Below are positions 54,878 through 63,937 of a stretch of 64,000 bases of DNA, one piece after another. The stretch is from Arthrobacter sp. D5-1 (GTDB lineage Bacteria > Actinomycetota > Actinomycetes > Actinomycetales > Micrococcaceae), in contig NZ_CP014571.1 in NCBI RefSeq assembly GCF_017357425.1, forward strand, positions 3,410,001 to 3,474,000, given 5' to 3'. Both the position numbers and the translations under genes were made by a program. The first letter of the stretch is position 1. Each line of letters begins with the position of its first letter. Below the pieces are notes generated by a model. That model did not search any database, was not told where the DNA came from, and saw only the letters and a program-made list of their open reading frames with translations.

Positions 54878-55932
54878 TTGAACAGCGATACCCCCGTGGC
54901 GGATCAGACTGACCACCCCGGCGAGTCGGTGGCTGTTGTAGCAGCCGGTGCCATTCCGTGGCGGATCAACAAGGGTGCCCTTGAGGTTCTCCTCATCCAC
55001 CGGCCTCGGTACGACGATTGGTCCTGGCCTAAAGGAAAGCTCGACGCCGGCGAAACAGTCCCTGAGTGCGCAGCACGTGAAGTGTGGGAAGAGATTGGCC
55101 TCCAGGCTCCTGGCCTAAAGGAAAGCTCGACGCCGGCGAAACAGTCCCTGAGTGCGCAGCACGTGAAGTGTGGGAAGAGATTGGCCTCCAGGCTCCCTTG
55201 GGCATACCGCTTCCCGCCATTCACTACCATGTGTCTGCGGGTTTGAAGGTGGTCCGCTACTGGGCTGTCCGGGTCAACGGAGCCCAGCTCAGGCCCGACG
55301 GCAAGGAAGTGGACAGCGTCATGTGGTGCAGCCCTGACAGGGCGGCCGCATTCCTGAGCAACCCCACCGATACGGAGCCGCTCGAATACCTCGAAAAAGC
55401 GCACATCCGCGGTGAGCTGGACACCTGGCCACTGGTGCTGATCCGCCATGCCAAGGCCAAGCCCCGGTCCTCCTGGACCAAGGCTGAGGGCGACCGTCCG
55501 TTGGCAGCGACGGGCCAGCGGCAGGCAGTTGCCGTTCAACGCCTCCTGGAGGTTTGGAAGCCGCAGCGGGTGGTCACCAGCCCTTGGGCACGGTGTGTTG
55601 CCACGATCGCCCCTTATGCCAAAGCCAGCGGGGCCAAGGTGAAACTGGTGGAGGCACTCACGGAGCACAGCCACCACCGCTCCCCCAAGAAGACTGCTGC
55701 AGCGGTGGAGGCTTTGTTCGACAAACAGGTTCCGATCGCCGTCTGCACTCACCGCCCTGCGCTTCCTACTGCCTTGAAACAGCTGGGACAACACATGTCG
55801 CACGGCTTGAAAGCCCTCCTGCCGGAATCAGACCCATACCTGACACCAGGCGAAGTGATTGTCTGCCAGGTGGCGCGTGGATCTGAGAGGAAGATTGTTT
55901 CCGTGGAACAGGTCAAGCCTTTCGACGACTAG
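54878..55932 (+). pseudogene. mutT1: Nudix hydrolase/histidine phosphatase (MutT1-like), frameshifted by an 86-bp duplication
   Basis: TTG 54878 follows GAGGAAC. The N-terminal Nudix domain (residues to about 78) has a full Nudix box from GKLDAGE to REVWEEIGL. The gene then repeats 55022-55107, loses the frame, and the first product stops at 55246. A second frame, with its own copy of the Nudix box, runs to 55932 and carries the histidine phosphatase domain (LIRHAKAKPRSSW). Deleting one copy gives a 322-residue MutT1-like protein, the usual Nudix plus phosphatase layout. MutT1 cleans oxidised guanine nucleotides and related phosphates. Either a true mutation or an assembly artefact. Confidence 0.92.
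55022..55193 (+). repeat. Perfect 86-bp tandem duplication inside the mutT1-like gene
   Basis: Copy 1 is 55022-55107 and copy 2 is 55108-55193; both begin TCCTGGCCTAAAGG and end CTCCAGGC. The junction has 3 bases of microhomology (TCC). The unit includes the whole Nudix box. The length, 86 bp, equals that in pfkA although the sequences are unrelated. Confidence 0.98.
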
Positions 55933-55963
55933 GACCACACGGTTCCGGAGCTTGACCCCCGGT

Positions 55964-55999
55964 CTTTTGTATCAAATACTTAGTACATTGATACAAAAG
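55964..55999 (+). promoter_or_regulatory. Inverted-repeat operator before the membrane-protein/gntR operon
   Basis: CTTTTGTATCAA (55964-55975) is matched exactly by TTGATACAAAAG (55988-55999). The centre contains the palindrome TACTTAGTA. The whole is a nearly perfect 36-base palindrome ending two bases before an ATG. YtrA-type GntR regulators bind long palindromes of this kind in front of their own operons, and such a gene is third-party evidence here (57675-58067). Confidence 0.85.
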
Positions 56000-56016
56000 A
56001 CATGGGGGTCTTGTCC

Positions 56017-57678
56017 GTGTATGTAAACCTGCCGCCTTTGCTTTTCCTTGGGCCTGCAGTCGGCGCCGTGATCGTTTATCTTTTCCTTCGCCTGCAGGTG
56101 TGGTCCAAGCCCGATGCCCAATCCGTTGCCTCGCATGGACTATGGGTGGGAATCATCGGGTGGATGGCCAGTTCCCTGCAAGGAGCCATGAACGCGGGGA
56201 TCCTTCGCGTCAATCCCGTCGGGGCAAGCGCACCTTCCACTCCCGAGCAGATCGCCGGCGCACTCGGCTGGCCCATTCTCGCCTGCCTCGCCGTCCATGC
56301 GTTGGGTCAACTGAGCTACCCCGCGCCCAAGGCACCCAGAAGGTACGCAGAACTGACCGTCCGCAGGATCAGGGACTTCCTCCCCCGCAAACTCGCGTGG
56401 ACCACCGCCTCGATCTTCGCCTACGCAGCCGTGGTCATCGCCTGGGTGGCTGCGCTGCCTGAGCACATCCCGGTGCTCCCGACTCCCCCGGACCTTTCCA
56501 GTCCCCCGGACCAGACACCGCCCAACGGCTACATAGGGCAGGGACAAGAAGGCAGGATCCCCGGTGTGGAACTGGCCATCTGGCTGGGCGGAGCGCTGTT
56601 GCTTCTTGCCGTCGGAACGTGGTTGATACTCCTCCTCATCGCCCGCCGCCGTCAGCTGGAAACACTCGACAGCGACGATAACCGGGTCCTCCGCATCATC
56701 GCCACCAACCGCTTGCTCCGGACGGTCGCGACCATCGCCGCAGGGCTGGCAGCCATCGCTGGAAACTTTGCGGCCCAACCGGCCCCCGGCGCCATATGGC
56801 AGTCGTCCTGGTTCAACGCCCTTGGCCTGTTCAACATGGTGGTGCTCCTGATGATGTGGTGGTGGCGGGTTCCTGAACTGCCGTCGCTGCTCAAGGCGGC
56901 CAAGACCGCCAGTGCCGCTACGCTTCGCGCTGATCCCCGTACCCACCGGGCAGCCCGGCTCAGCATCTCCATCGGTGCGGTACTGGGGGTCGTGGGCGGG
57001 CTTGCCCTGGTGGCCGGCTACGCAGTGATCCTGTTGCCTGCGCAAACAACTGCACCGTGGGCATTTCCTTTGCTGACGGGAACAGTGGCCTTACTCCTCC
57101 TGGCAGCCATCGCAGCAGGCGATCTCCTGATCGCCCGGAACTACGGAACATCCGACGCTCCAAACCACTGGCCTCGGCAACCCGTCTCCCGGGGTCTGCT
57201 CTCGTTTGCCATTGGCAGCGCCCTGGTACTGGGTGTGGCGATCGCATTCGCCGTGGCCGGTGAAGTGCGCCCGTTTGGTCCCAAGACCTGGCCTGCCGCC
57301 GTTCTCGTCACCATACTGGTGGCGCTGGCCGGCGCCGCAGCCATCCTTGCCGTGCGCCGCCGTCGTGGCATCCCGGAAGGCGAAAGCGGCGCTGGACTGG
57401 ACGCGGCGTTGAGGGCCATCAGCATGTATCGAATAGTAAGGACGCTGGCCGCGTACTGCCTGGGGCAAGCGTCCGCGCTGCTGATCGGTACCGGCAACCT
57501 TTGGTATGACGTATTCCCCTCCGCTGCAAGCCCGGATCCGATCGGTCCCAGCCCACTCCCCATCATTGGCATAGCGCTCGCCGTCATCGCGGTCCTTGTC
57601 TCCGTGACACCAGTGCGGAGCCTGTTCCGCACCATTCCACGGGGACGGGTCGCAAAACAGGGAGAACACGCACAATGA
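56017..57678 (+). CDS. Polytopic membrane protein of a YtrA-type operon
   Basis: The product has about 550 residues (553 from GTG 56017, 558 from ATG 56002). GTG at 56017 is preferred because GGGGG lies eight bases before it and the ATG is only two bases after the operator. It has an N-terminal helix, a DUF1648-like feel with 12 or so helices, and no catalytic motif. It overlaps the gntR start as ATGA. YtrA-type regulators usually control ABC transporters or membrane proteins beside them. The function here is unknown. Confidence 0.8.
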   Translation: MYVNLPPLLFLGPAVGAVIVYLFLRLQVWSKPDAQSVASHGLWVGIIGWMASSLQGAMNAGILRVNPVGASAPSTPEQIAGALGWPILACLAVHALGQLSYPAPKAPRRYAELTVRRIRDFLPRKLAWTTASIFAYAAVVIAWVAALPEHIPVLPTPPDLSSPPDQTPPNGYIGQGQEGRIPGVELAIWLGGALLLLAVGTWLILLLIARRRQLETLDSDDNRVLRIIATNRLLRTVATIAAGLAAIAGNFAAQPAPGAIWQSSWFNALGLFNMVVLLMMWWWRVPELPSLLKAAKTASAATLRADPRTHRAARLSISIGAVLGVVGGLALVAGYAVILLPAQTTAPWAFPLLTGTVALLLLAAIAAGDLLIARNYGTSDAPNHWPRQPVSRGLLSFAIGSALVLGVAIAFAVAGEVRPFGPKTWPAAVLVTILVALAGAAAILAVRRRRGIPEGESGAGLDAALRAISMYRIVRTLAAYCLGQASALLIGTGNLWYDVFPSAASPDPIGPSPLPIIGIALAVIAVLVSVTPVRSLFRTIPRGRVAKQGEHAQ

Positions 57679-58067
57679 CCGCAGGGATCACGGTGGACCT
57701 TTCGGATCCTGTTCCTCCGTACGAGCAGATCCGCCGGCAACTCAGCTCCCTGATCGCAGTGGGAGTCCTGGAGCCCGGGAGTCGCTTGCCCACAGTCCGC
57801 AGCCTGGCCTCCGACCTCGGCATCGCGGTGGGCACCGTGGCGCGCGCCTATAAGGAGCTTGAGCAGGCCGGACTGATTGAATCACGACGGCGCAACGGGA
57901 CTGTCGTTGTCGGCCCGCCACCGGCGCCCCACGGCACGGTCCGGGCTGACGCTGCGGTGATGGCCGCCGTCGACGGTTTGATCCGGACGGCTCGCGACGC
58001 AGGCATTCGTGACGACACTCTCATAGATCTGGTGAGAGGCCGGCTGGCAAGTAAGCTGGACTCGTGA
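57675..58067 (+). CDS. GntR-family regulator, YtrA subtype
   Basis: The 130-residue protein has a GntR winged helix at the N-terminus ([59 protein letters not shown]) and only a short helical tail, the mark of the YtrA subfamily, which lacks a large ligand domain. It probably binds the palindrome at 55964-55999 and represses the operon. It overlaps the gene before it and thyA after it by four bases each. Confidence 0.93.
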   Translation: MTAGITVDLSDPVPPYEQIRRQLSSLIAVGVLEPGSRLPTVRSLASDLGIAVGTVARAYKELEQAGLIESRRRNGTVVVGPPPAPHGTVRADAAVMAAVDGLIRTARDAGIRDDTLIDLVRGRLASKLDS

Positions 58068-58867
58068 GCATCCCCACCCCTTATGAAGACCTTCTGCGTG
58101 ACGTCATGGCGAACGGCACGCACAAGTCGGACCGCACCGGAACCGGAACGCGCAGCGTTTTTGGCCGTCAACTGAGGTTCGATCTCGCCGGGAGCTTCCC
58201 GCTCATCACCACCAAGCGGGTCCACTTCAAGTCCGTTGCCGTGGAACTTCTCTGGTTCCTGCGCGGTGACTCGAACGTGAAGTGGATGCAGGACCAAGGC
58301 GTCTCCATCTGGGATGAGTGGGCTGACGCTGATGGCGAACTCGGCCCGGTGTACGGGGTGCAGTGGCGCAGCTGGCCAACCCCCGACGGCGGGCACATTG
58401 ACCAGATGTCCGAGCTCATGACCAACCTTGCCGCCAACCCGGACTCCCGCCGCCACATCGTGTCCGCGTGGAACGTTTCCGAGCTCAAGGACATGGCCCT
58501 GCCGCCCTGCCACGCGTTTTTCCAGTTCTACGTGGCGGACGGCAAACTGTCCTGCCAGCTGTATCAACGCTCAGCGGACACATTCCTGGGAGTGCCGTTC
58601 AACATTGCCTCCTACGCGCTGCTGACCCGGATGGTGGCGCAGCAACTGGACCTGGAACCGGGCGAATTCGTCTGGACCGGCGGTGACGTCCACGTCTACG
58701 ACAACCACGTGGACCAGGTTGCCGAGCAGCTCAGCCGTGAGCCCTTCGAATATCCGCAGCTCAAGATCCTCCGGAAGCCGGACTCGATCTTCGACTACAC
58801 CCTGGACGACTTTGAGGTTGTGGACTACCGCCACCACCCCACTATCAAGGCGCCGATCGCGGTATGA
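58064..58867 (+). CDS. thyA: Thymidylate synthase
   Basis: The GTG at 58064 overlaps the gntR stop. The 267-residue enzyme turns dUMP into dTMP with methylene-tetrahydrofolate. The catalytic Cys is in [31 protein letters not shown] and DVHVYDNH form the dUMP site, and LPPCH is intact. Its length and motifs are those of the classical ThyA. It overlaps folA by four bases (ATGA). Confidence 0.97.
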   Translation: MSIPTPYEDLLRDVMANGTHKSDRTGTGTRSVFGRQLRFDLAGSFPLITTKRVHFKSVAVELLWFLRGDSNVKWMQDQGVSIWDEWADADGELGPVYGVQWRSWPTPDGGHIDQMSELMTNLAANPDSRRHIVSAWNVSELKDMALPPCHAFFQFYVADGKLSCQLYQRSADTFLGVPFNIASYALLTRMVAQQLDLEPGEFVWTGGDVHVYDNHVDQVAEQLSREPFEYPQLKILRKPDSIFDYTLDDFEVVDYRHHPTIKAPIAV

Positions 58868-59463
58868 GCACCCCTTCTTCCGAGACTCCTTCCCCGCTGC
58901 CCGGCGTCGTCTTCACCCAGGAAACCGCGGCCCGCATGACGGGTATCGGCCTGGTATGGGCCCAGACCAAGTCCGGCGTGATCGGCAAGGACGGCTCCAT
59001 GCCATGGCACTTGCCTGAAGACCTGAAGCACTTCAGCAAACTCACCTCGGGCCACCCCGTCATCATGGGCCGCAAGACCTGGTTGTCGTTCCCGGAAAAG
59101 TACCGCCCGCTCCCGGGCCGCACCAACATCGTGGTGACCCGTAACGCTGAGTGGGCTTCAACGCCCGAAGCCGAGGGCGCCGTCGTGGTTTCATCCCTTG
59201 ACGCCGCCCTGCTGGAATCGCAATTCGCTCCAGGCGGCCAAAAAGTGTGGATCATTGGCGGCGGCGAGATCTTTGAGCAGTCCATGGGCATCGCCAACCT
59301 GGCGGTCATCACCATCATCGATGCGGATCTGGAGGGCGACACCTACGCTCCAGAGCTTGGCCCCGACTGGACCTTCGACACCGTGGCGCCGCCCGAGGGC
59401 TGGCTCACCGCCAACAACGGCACAAACTACCGGTTCACCACGTGGCGCCGGACCGAAAGCTAG
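58864..59463 (+). CDS. folA: Dihydrofolate reductase
   Basis: The 199-residue protein starts with a 25-residue Ser/Thr/Pro-rich extension and then the DHFR core: [33 protein letters not shown] start ([16 protein letters not shown]), [10 protein letters not shown] and [12 protein letters not shown]. It recycles the dihydrofolate made by ThyA. The overlap with thyA suggests equal expression. A later in-frame ATG (residue 25) would give a standard 175-residue enzyme; the ATGA-overlap start is preferred. Confidence 0.95.
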   Translation: MSTPSSETPSPLPGVVFTQETAARMTGIGLVWAQTKSGVIGKDGSMPWHLPEDLKHFSKLTSGHPVIMGRKTWLSFPEKYRPLPGRTNIVVTRNAEWASTPEAEGAVVVSSLDAALLESQFAPGGQKVWIIGGGEIFEQSMGIANLAVITIIDADLEGDTYAPELGPDWTFDTVAPPEGWLTANNGTNYRFTTWRRTES

Positions 59464-59474
59464 GAGCCCAGGAT

Positions 59475-59705
59475 ATGCAGGCAATACTGAAGAAACCTGA
59501 AACCCTGTTCGTGCTGGGCTACATGCTCCTGCCACTCTTCGCCCTGATTTCCGCCATCGTGGGATTGACCATGATCCTGGGCGGCAACCGGATTGCCGGA
59601 ATCATTGTGCTGATCGTTGTCACGCAGGTATTCACTTTTGGTGCCTTCTTCGCCCTGCGCAAGCGCAAGGCCGTCCTGCTGCGGGAGCCCGACGCCGGCA
59701 GCTAA
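59475..59705 (+). CDS. Small membrane protein, 76 residues
   Basis: ATG 59475 follows AGGAGCCCAGGAT. The 76-residue product has two helices (FVLGYMLLPLFALISAIVGL, then IAGIIVLIVVTQVFTFGAFF) and a basic tail. It lies 11 bases after folA and ends the coupled set. Homologues next to folA are common in Arthrobacter-like genomes, as far as I recall. Function unknown. Confidence 0.8.
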   Translation: MQAILKKPETLFVLGYMLLPLFALISAIVGLTMILGGNRIAGIIVLIVVTQVFTFGAFFALRKRKAVLLREPDAGS

Positions 59706-59812
59706 GCCCGTGCGGTCGGCGTGCGGGCCGCTGTGGCGAGTGGCGTCGTCGTACGTTCCGGTGGTGACGTAACCAACAGCGGCTCTGCGCCCCGAAAGTT
59801 TAGACTGGGTGA

Positions 59813-60955
59813 ATGACTACAGCAGCTAATCCGTCCGTTGGACTGGTCGGTTGGCGTGGCATGGTCGGCTCCGTCCTGATGCAGCGCATGCAGGACGAAA
59901 ACGACTTCGCCAACATCAACCCGGTATTTTTCTCCACCTCGAACGCAGGAGGTGCCGCCCCGTCCTTCGCAGATGGGGCCGGCAAGCTCGAGGATGCGTT
60001 TGACATCGAGACGCTGGCCAAGCTGCCGATTATTGTCACCGCCCAGGGCGGCGACTACACCAAGCAGGTCCACGGCGAACTCCGCAGCCGTGGCTGGGAC
60101 GGCCTCTGGATCGACGCCGCTTCCACCTTGCGCATGAATGACGATTCCATCATCGTGCTGGACCCCATCAACCGTGACGTCATCGACGCCGGCCTGTCCG
60201 GGGGCGTGAAGGACTTCATCGGCGGCAACTGCACGGTTTCCTGCATGCTTATGGGCCTCGGAGGCCTGTTCAAGAACAACCTGGTCGAATGGGGCACCTC
60301 CATGACCTACCAGGCCGCCTCCGGAGGCGGTGCACGCCACATGCGTGAACTCCTCAACCAGTTCGGCACGCTCAATAATGAAGTCCGCAGCGAACTGGAT
60401 GATCCTGCGTCGGCCATCCTCGAAATCGACCACAAGGTCCTCGCCGCACAGCGCACCGGCGTTGACGCCACCCAGTTCGGCGTACCGCTGGCAGGGTCCC
60501 TGATTCCCTGGATCGATGCCGACCTCGGCAACGGCCAGTCCAAGGAAGAATGGAAAGCCGGAGTAGAGACCAACAAGATCCTCGGCACCGGAAACGGCAC
60601 CGCCGGCAAGGACCACATCGCCATGGACGGTCTGTGCATCCGCATCGGCGCCATGCGTTCACACTCCCAGGCCCTCACGCTCAAGCTGCGCGAAGACCTG
60701 TCCGTAACCGAAATCGAGAACCTCCTGGCCAAGGACAACGAGTGGGCCAAGGTTGTTCCCAACACCAAGGAAGCCTCCATGGCGGACCTGACCCCCGTGG
60801 CAGCATCCGGCACGCTGGACATTCCCGTGGGCCGTATCCGGAAGCTTGAAATGGGTCCGGAATACATCAGCGCCTTCACCGTGGGCGACCAGCTCCTATG
60901 GGGTGCAGCCGAGCCGCTGCGCCGCATGCTCAACATCGTGACGGGCAAGCTCTAG
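59813..60955 (+). CDS. asd: Aspartate-semialdehyde dehydrogenase (E. coli type)
   Basis: The 380-residue enzyme reduces aspartyl phosphate to the semialdehyde in lysine, threonine, methionine and diaminopimelate synthesis. NADP-binding [13 protein letters not shown] is at the N-terminus; the catalytic Cys lies in [12 protein letters not shown]. It is of the proteobacterial 370-380 residue type, unlike the shorter actinobacterial Asd next to ask. It starts 107 bases after the small membrane protein gene and ends in a terminator; no lysC is nearby. Confidence 0.95.
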   Translation: MTTAANPSVGLVGWRGMVGSVLMQRMQDENDFANINPVFFSTSNAGGAAPSFADGAGKLEDAFDIETLAKLPIIVTAQGGDYTKQVHGELRSRGWDGLWIDAASTLRMNDDSIIVLDPINRDVIDAGLSGGVKDFIGGNCTVSCMLMGLGGLFKNNLVEWGTSMTYQAASGGGARHMRELLNQFGTLNNEVRSELDDPASAILEIDHKVLAAQRTGVDATQFGVPLAGSLIPWIDADLGNGQSKEEWKAGVETNKILGTGNGTAGKDHIAMDGLCIRIGAMRSHSQALTLKLREDLSVTEIENLLAKDNEWAKVVPNTKEASMADLTPVAASGTLDIPVGRIRKLEMGPEYISAFTVGDQLLWGAAEPLRRMLNIVTGKL

Positions 60956-60978
60956 GCTTCACGCACCGGTTTGTTGAC

Positions 60979-61020
60979 AACCCGCTGTTCCGCTGCTGCC
61001 CAGCAACGGAACAGCGGGTT
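60979..61020. terminator. Terminator between convergent asd and HTH_42 genes
   Basis: A perfect 14-base stem (60979-60992 with 61007-61020, arm AACCCGCTGTTCCG), with TTTT at its plus-strand end. It probably ends asd; it may work in both directions. Confidence 0.93.
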
Positions 61021-61067
61021 TTCCGCGTCGTAGGGTGTGTTCAGCCGGCGGGATCGGCCAACATCCT

Positions 61068-62201
61068 TCAGCCGGCCATGAACTTCAGGTACGCCCTCCC
61101 CTGAGCCTCGAAGGCACGGCCAGCGGCTGTCCCCAACTCCCCCGCGAACGGCTCCGGCACCACGCCTACAGACTTCCCGCTCACGGTTCTGGCCCACGTT
61201 CCCACCACTTCCCCGCCGGAGACGATGATGCGCTTGAAAACCCCGTTCTTGCCCGGCACTACCCGTTCGGCGTACTCGGGCGCGAGTACCAGGCTCCGAT
61301 CCTGGTAACCGAGCAGGTACTCATCGAAGCCGGGAAGAGCCAGCAACGAGCGTGAGCCGGGGACGCCGTCGTCGATCATTGCCGCCGTCTCAGGCGACAA
61401 CCAATAACTGGTGCCGTCCAGCGGCACCTCAACCAGCCGGTCATGCAATGTAGTAAGAGCCGCACGCGCCTCAGTGAGCGGCACTTGGCTCCACCACGAA
61501 AAATCCTTGATGGTGGCCGGGCCGTGGCTCCTGAGGTAGCGGAACAGCAGCTCCGCGATGCCCTCCTCACGGCCAAGGTCCCGGGACTCAGGTATCCACT
61601 CCTCAAATGGCACAAACAGTTGCTGCACCCCAGCCTTTCCGCTGGATGCCGCCATCGGCCCCTGCACCAGCCAAGCGCGCTGGCACAAGCTCCCCAGCAA
61701 GTGGATCCCGCGCTGTGCTGTGGTGGTCTGGCCGGCTTCCTCAAACGCGTGGAACAGCTGCTCCCGGGTCGCGCCGTGTGCGCCCTCCGTTGCCTTCAGC
61801 ACCTCCGTGGTTTTAACCGCGATGTCCCGGCAATGGCTGATGTCGTCCTGGGTAATGCCGAGTTCACGGTGCCGGCCGGCCACAGTGGACATGAGGCGGT
61901 CACTGGTGATGCCCAAAATCCACCGGAGATCCTCGGGGGCCAGGAGGTGCAACGTCCCGCGCATGGGCCAGGAACGGACCACGGTCCCGGCGTCGAGGGC
62001 AGCCCTGACGTCCGAGGCCCGGGTGCCGGGCACGCGCTGCCCCACGGCCCACAGCGCGTGGCCAAGGTCCTGGGCCTGCATCGCCGTCATCCAACGAACC
62101 GCATCAGCAACCGAGGGAAAGCCCCCAGCCAACAGGCCTTGGCTTGCGAGCCGCAAACGGCCCATGACGCGCGGACTGGGATTCTTTGGGGCTGCAGGCA
62201 T
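61068..62201 (-). CDS. Winged-helix DNA-binding protein, AlkZ/HTH_42 family
   Basis: The 377-residue protein belongs to the HTH_42 group, with AMQAQD (the QxQ motif of AlkZ-type DNA glycosylases), SWPMRGTLHLL and LPGFDEYLLGYQDR. Members unhook DNA crosslinks or bind DNA; the QAQ motif supports a glycosylase-like role. It stands alone with its own start (ATG 62201). The lesion it removes is not known from sequence. Confidence 0.85.
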   Translation of the reverse strand: MPAAPKNPSPRVMGRLRLASQGLLAGGFPSVADAVRWMTAMQAQDLGHALWAVGQRVPGTRASDVRAALDAGTVVRSWPMRGTLHLLAPEDLRWILGITSDRLMSTVAGRHRELGITQDDISHCRDIAVKTTEVLKATEGAHGATREQLFHAFEEAGQTTTAQRGIHLLGSLCQRAWLVQGPMAASSGKAGVQQLFVPFEEWIPESRDLGREEGIAELLFRYLRSHGPATIKDFSWWSQVPLTEARAALTTLHDRLVEVPLDGTSYWLSPETAAMIDDGVPGSRSLLALPGFDEYLLGYQDRSLVLAPEYAERVVPGKNGVFKRIIVSGGEVVGTWARTVSGKSVGVVPEPFAGELGTAAGRAFEAQGRAYLKFMAG

Positions 62202-62286
62202 GCTTCATCCTAAAAGGGCCGGCATGCACAGGGAACCTTGCCGCGCCTCCCAGCCCTCACCCAGCAGCGGATCCTAGGATGGATTC

Positions 62287-62766
62287 ATGCTTTTTGGAGA
62301 TCTTGCCCCGTTTGTGCGGCCGATGAGCCGGTGGTTGGCTACCGCCGGCTGGTTCTGCACTCTGGTGGGACTTGGCGCCGGGCTGATCGTTGCCGTGGGA
62401 ACGGGCGTCAGCCTCTCCCCGTCAATGCGGGCCATCCAGACAGCCAGCCTCGTAGCAACCGCCGCCGCCGCGCTCCTCATCGGAACCGCCGCGGCAAGCC
62501 AGCCCGTTTCCGACCGCAACGACGACGCTCCTGAACCCTGGTTCTACCCGGCGGCCGCAGCACAGGTCCGCAGCTTCCTCGTTGGAGCCATCGTCATGCT
62601 CCTGGGCTTGGTGGGCTTCGCCGCTGCAAGCCTGTACATGCCCAGCGGGCCATCGCCGCAGAGTATCGCGTTCAGCCAGATCTTCCTGCTGGGCTCGGTC
62701 AGTTGTGGGCTGACATTCCTGTTGCTCAACAAGATCCTGCCGATTGCCGAGCGGCGAACACGCTAG
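62287..62766 (+). CDS. Membrane protein, four helices (unknown function)
   Basis: The 159-residue product starts MLFGDLAPFVRPMSRWL after AGGATGG and has about four hydrophobic helices with short loops. No family is recognised. It is divergent from the HTH_42 gene and converges on murB. The next 94 bases before murB show nothing. Confidence 0.75.
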   Translation: MLFGDLAPFVRPMSRWLATAGWFCTLVGLGAGLIVAVGTGVSLSPSMRAIQTASLVATAAAALLIGTAAASQPVSDRNDDAPEPWFYPAAAAQVRSFLVGAIVMLLGLVGFAAASLYMPSGPSPQSIAFSQIFLLGSVSCGLTFLLLNKILPIAERRTR

Positions 62767-62860
62767 GTTTCCGTCCCGGCGCTACGCCGAGGAGCTGGAT
62801 CTCGACCGAAAGACCCTCCGGATACCCCCGAGAGCTCACCCCTCGCGAGCTGTACTTGCC

Positions 62861-63928
62861 TTAGAACGAAAGGCCGATCAGCAGCGGTTCCGGGTGCAGT
62901 TCAATGCCATAACGTTCGACGACGCCGGCCCTCACCTCGCGCGCGATGGCCACCATATCCGCGGCCGATGCTGTCCCCCGGTTGGTGATGGCGAGGGTGT
63001 GTTTGGTGGACAGGGATGCCCTGCCGCCTGAGACACTCGATTCCTCCAGCCCAAAGCCCTTGCCGAACCCGGCGTGGTCGATCAACCAGGCAGCGGAAAG
63101 CTTGATGAGTCCGTCGTCGCCCGCGGGATACTTTGGCGCGTTCTCCGGCAACTCTGCAGCGCGTTCTGCCTCCACGATCGGGTTGGTGAAGAAGGAACCT
63201 GTGGAGTACGTGTCCCGGTCTTTTGCATCCAGGACCATGCCCTTGGAAGCGCGGAGCCGGAGGACTTCCCTCCGGACATCGTTGGAGTAGGCGCGCTTGC
63301 CTGCCTCCACGCCCAGCACCCGGGCCAACTCGGCGTAACGGATGGGGGCGCTCATCCGTCCCAGCGGCAACTGAAACTCCACTGTCAGCACCACGTACCG
63401 GGGCGAGCCCTCAACCGTGGTCTGTTTCAGGATGGAGTCGCGGTACCCGAATTTGAGCTCGGAATTGGTAAAGGTCTGAACTGCGTTGCGTTCACGATCC
63501 CAGGTCCGCACGGCGGCGATCGTTTGTGAAACGTCTGAGCCGTAGGCGCCCACATTTTGCACGGGCGTAGCTCCTGTGGCACCGGGAATTCCGGAGAGCG
63601 CTTCCAGCCCGGACCAGGCGTGCAGGACGGAGTGTTCCACCAGCGCATCCCAATTGTGTCCGGCCTGTACCACCACCGACACACCGCCACAGCTGTCCTC
63701 GGAGTTCACGGTGAAGCCCTGGGAGGCGATCTTCAGCACAGTCCCCGGGTAGCCTTCGTCCGAGATCAGAAGGTTGGACCCGCCTCCGATAATCAGGAGT
63801 TTCTGGCCCGCAGCGTCAGCCGAACGGACGGCGTCGATAATCTCTGCCTCAGTACGGGCCTCAACGTAGTTGCCCGCGGGGCCGCCGACGGCGGCAGTGG
63901 TCAGTTCGGAAAGCAGTGTTTGGGTCAC
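62861..63928 (-). CDS. murB: UDP-N-acetylenolpyruvoylglucosamine reductase
   Basis: The 355-residue enzyme reduces UDP-GlcNAc-enolpyruvate to UDP-MurNAc with NADPH and FAD. The FAD-binding LIIGGGSNLLISDEGYPG and later GIPGATGATPVQNVGAYG are present. The catalytic Ser is in DRDTYSTGSFFTNP. It starts nine bases after the stop of the partial gene at the window edge and is probably co-transcribed with it. Confidence 0.95.
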   Translation of the reverse strand: MTQTLLSELTTAAVGGPAGNYVEARTEAEIIDAVRSADAAGQKLLIIGGGSNLLISDEGYPGTVLKIASQGFTVNSEDSCGGVSVVVQAGHNWDALVEHSVLHAWSGLEALSGIPGATGATPVQNVGAYGSDVSQTIAAVRTWDRERNAVQTFTNSELKFGYRDSILKQTTVEGSPRYVVLTVEFQLPLGRMSAPIRYAELARVLGVEAGKRAYSNDVRREVLRLRASKGMVLDAKDRDTYSTGSFFTNPIVEAERAAELPENAPKYPAGDDGLIKLSAAWLIDHAGFGKGFGLEESSVSGGRASLSTKHTLAITNRGTASAADMVAIAREVRAGVVERYGIELHPEPLLIGLSF

Positions 63929-63937
63929 CCATTAAGC

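Noticed and set aside
42734..55193. A phase-variation system acting on pfkA and mutT1
   Set aside because: No recombinase, inverted repeat or shared sequence links the two sites, and equal 86-bp lengths fit an assembly cause better. It stays possible until reads are checked.
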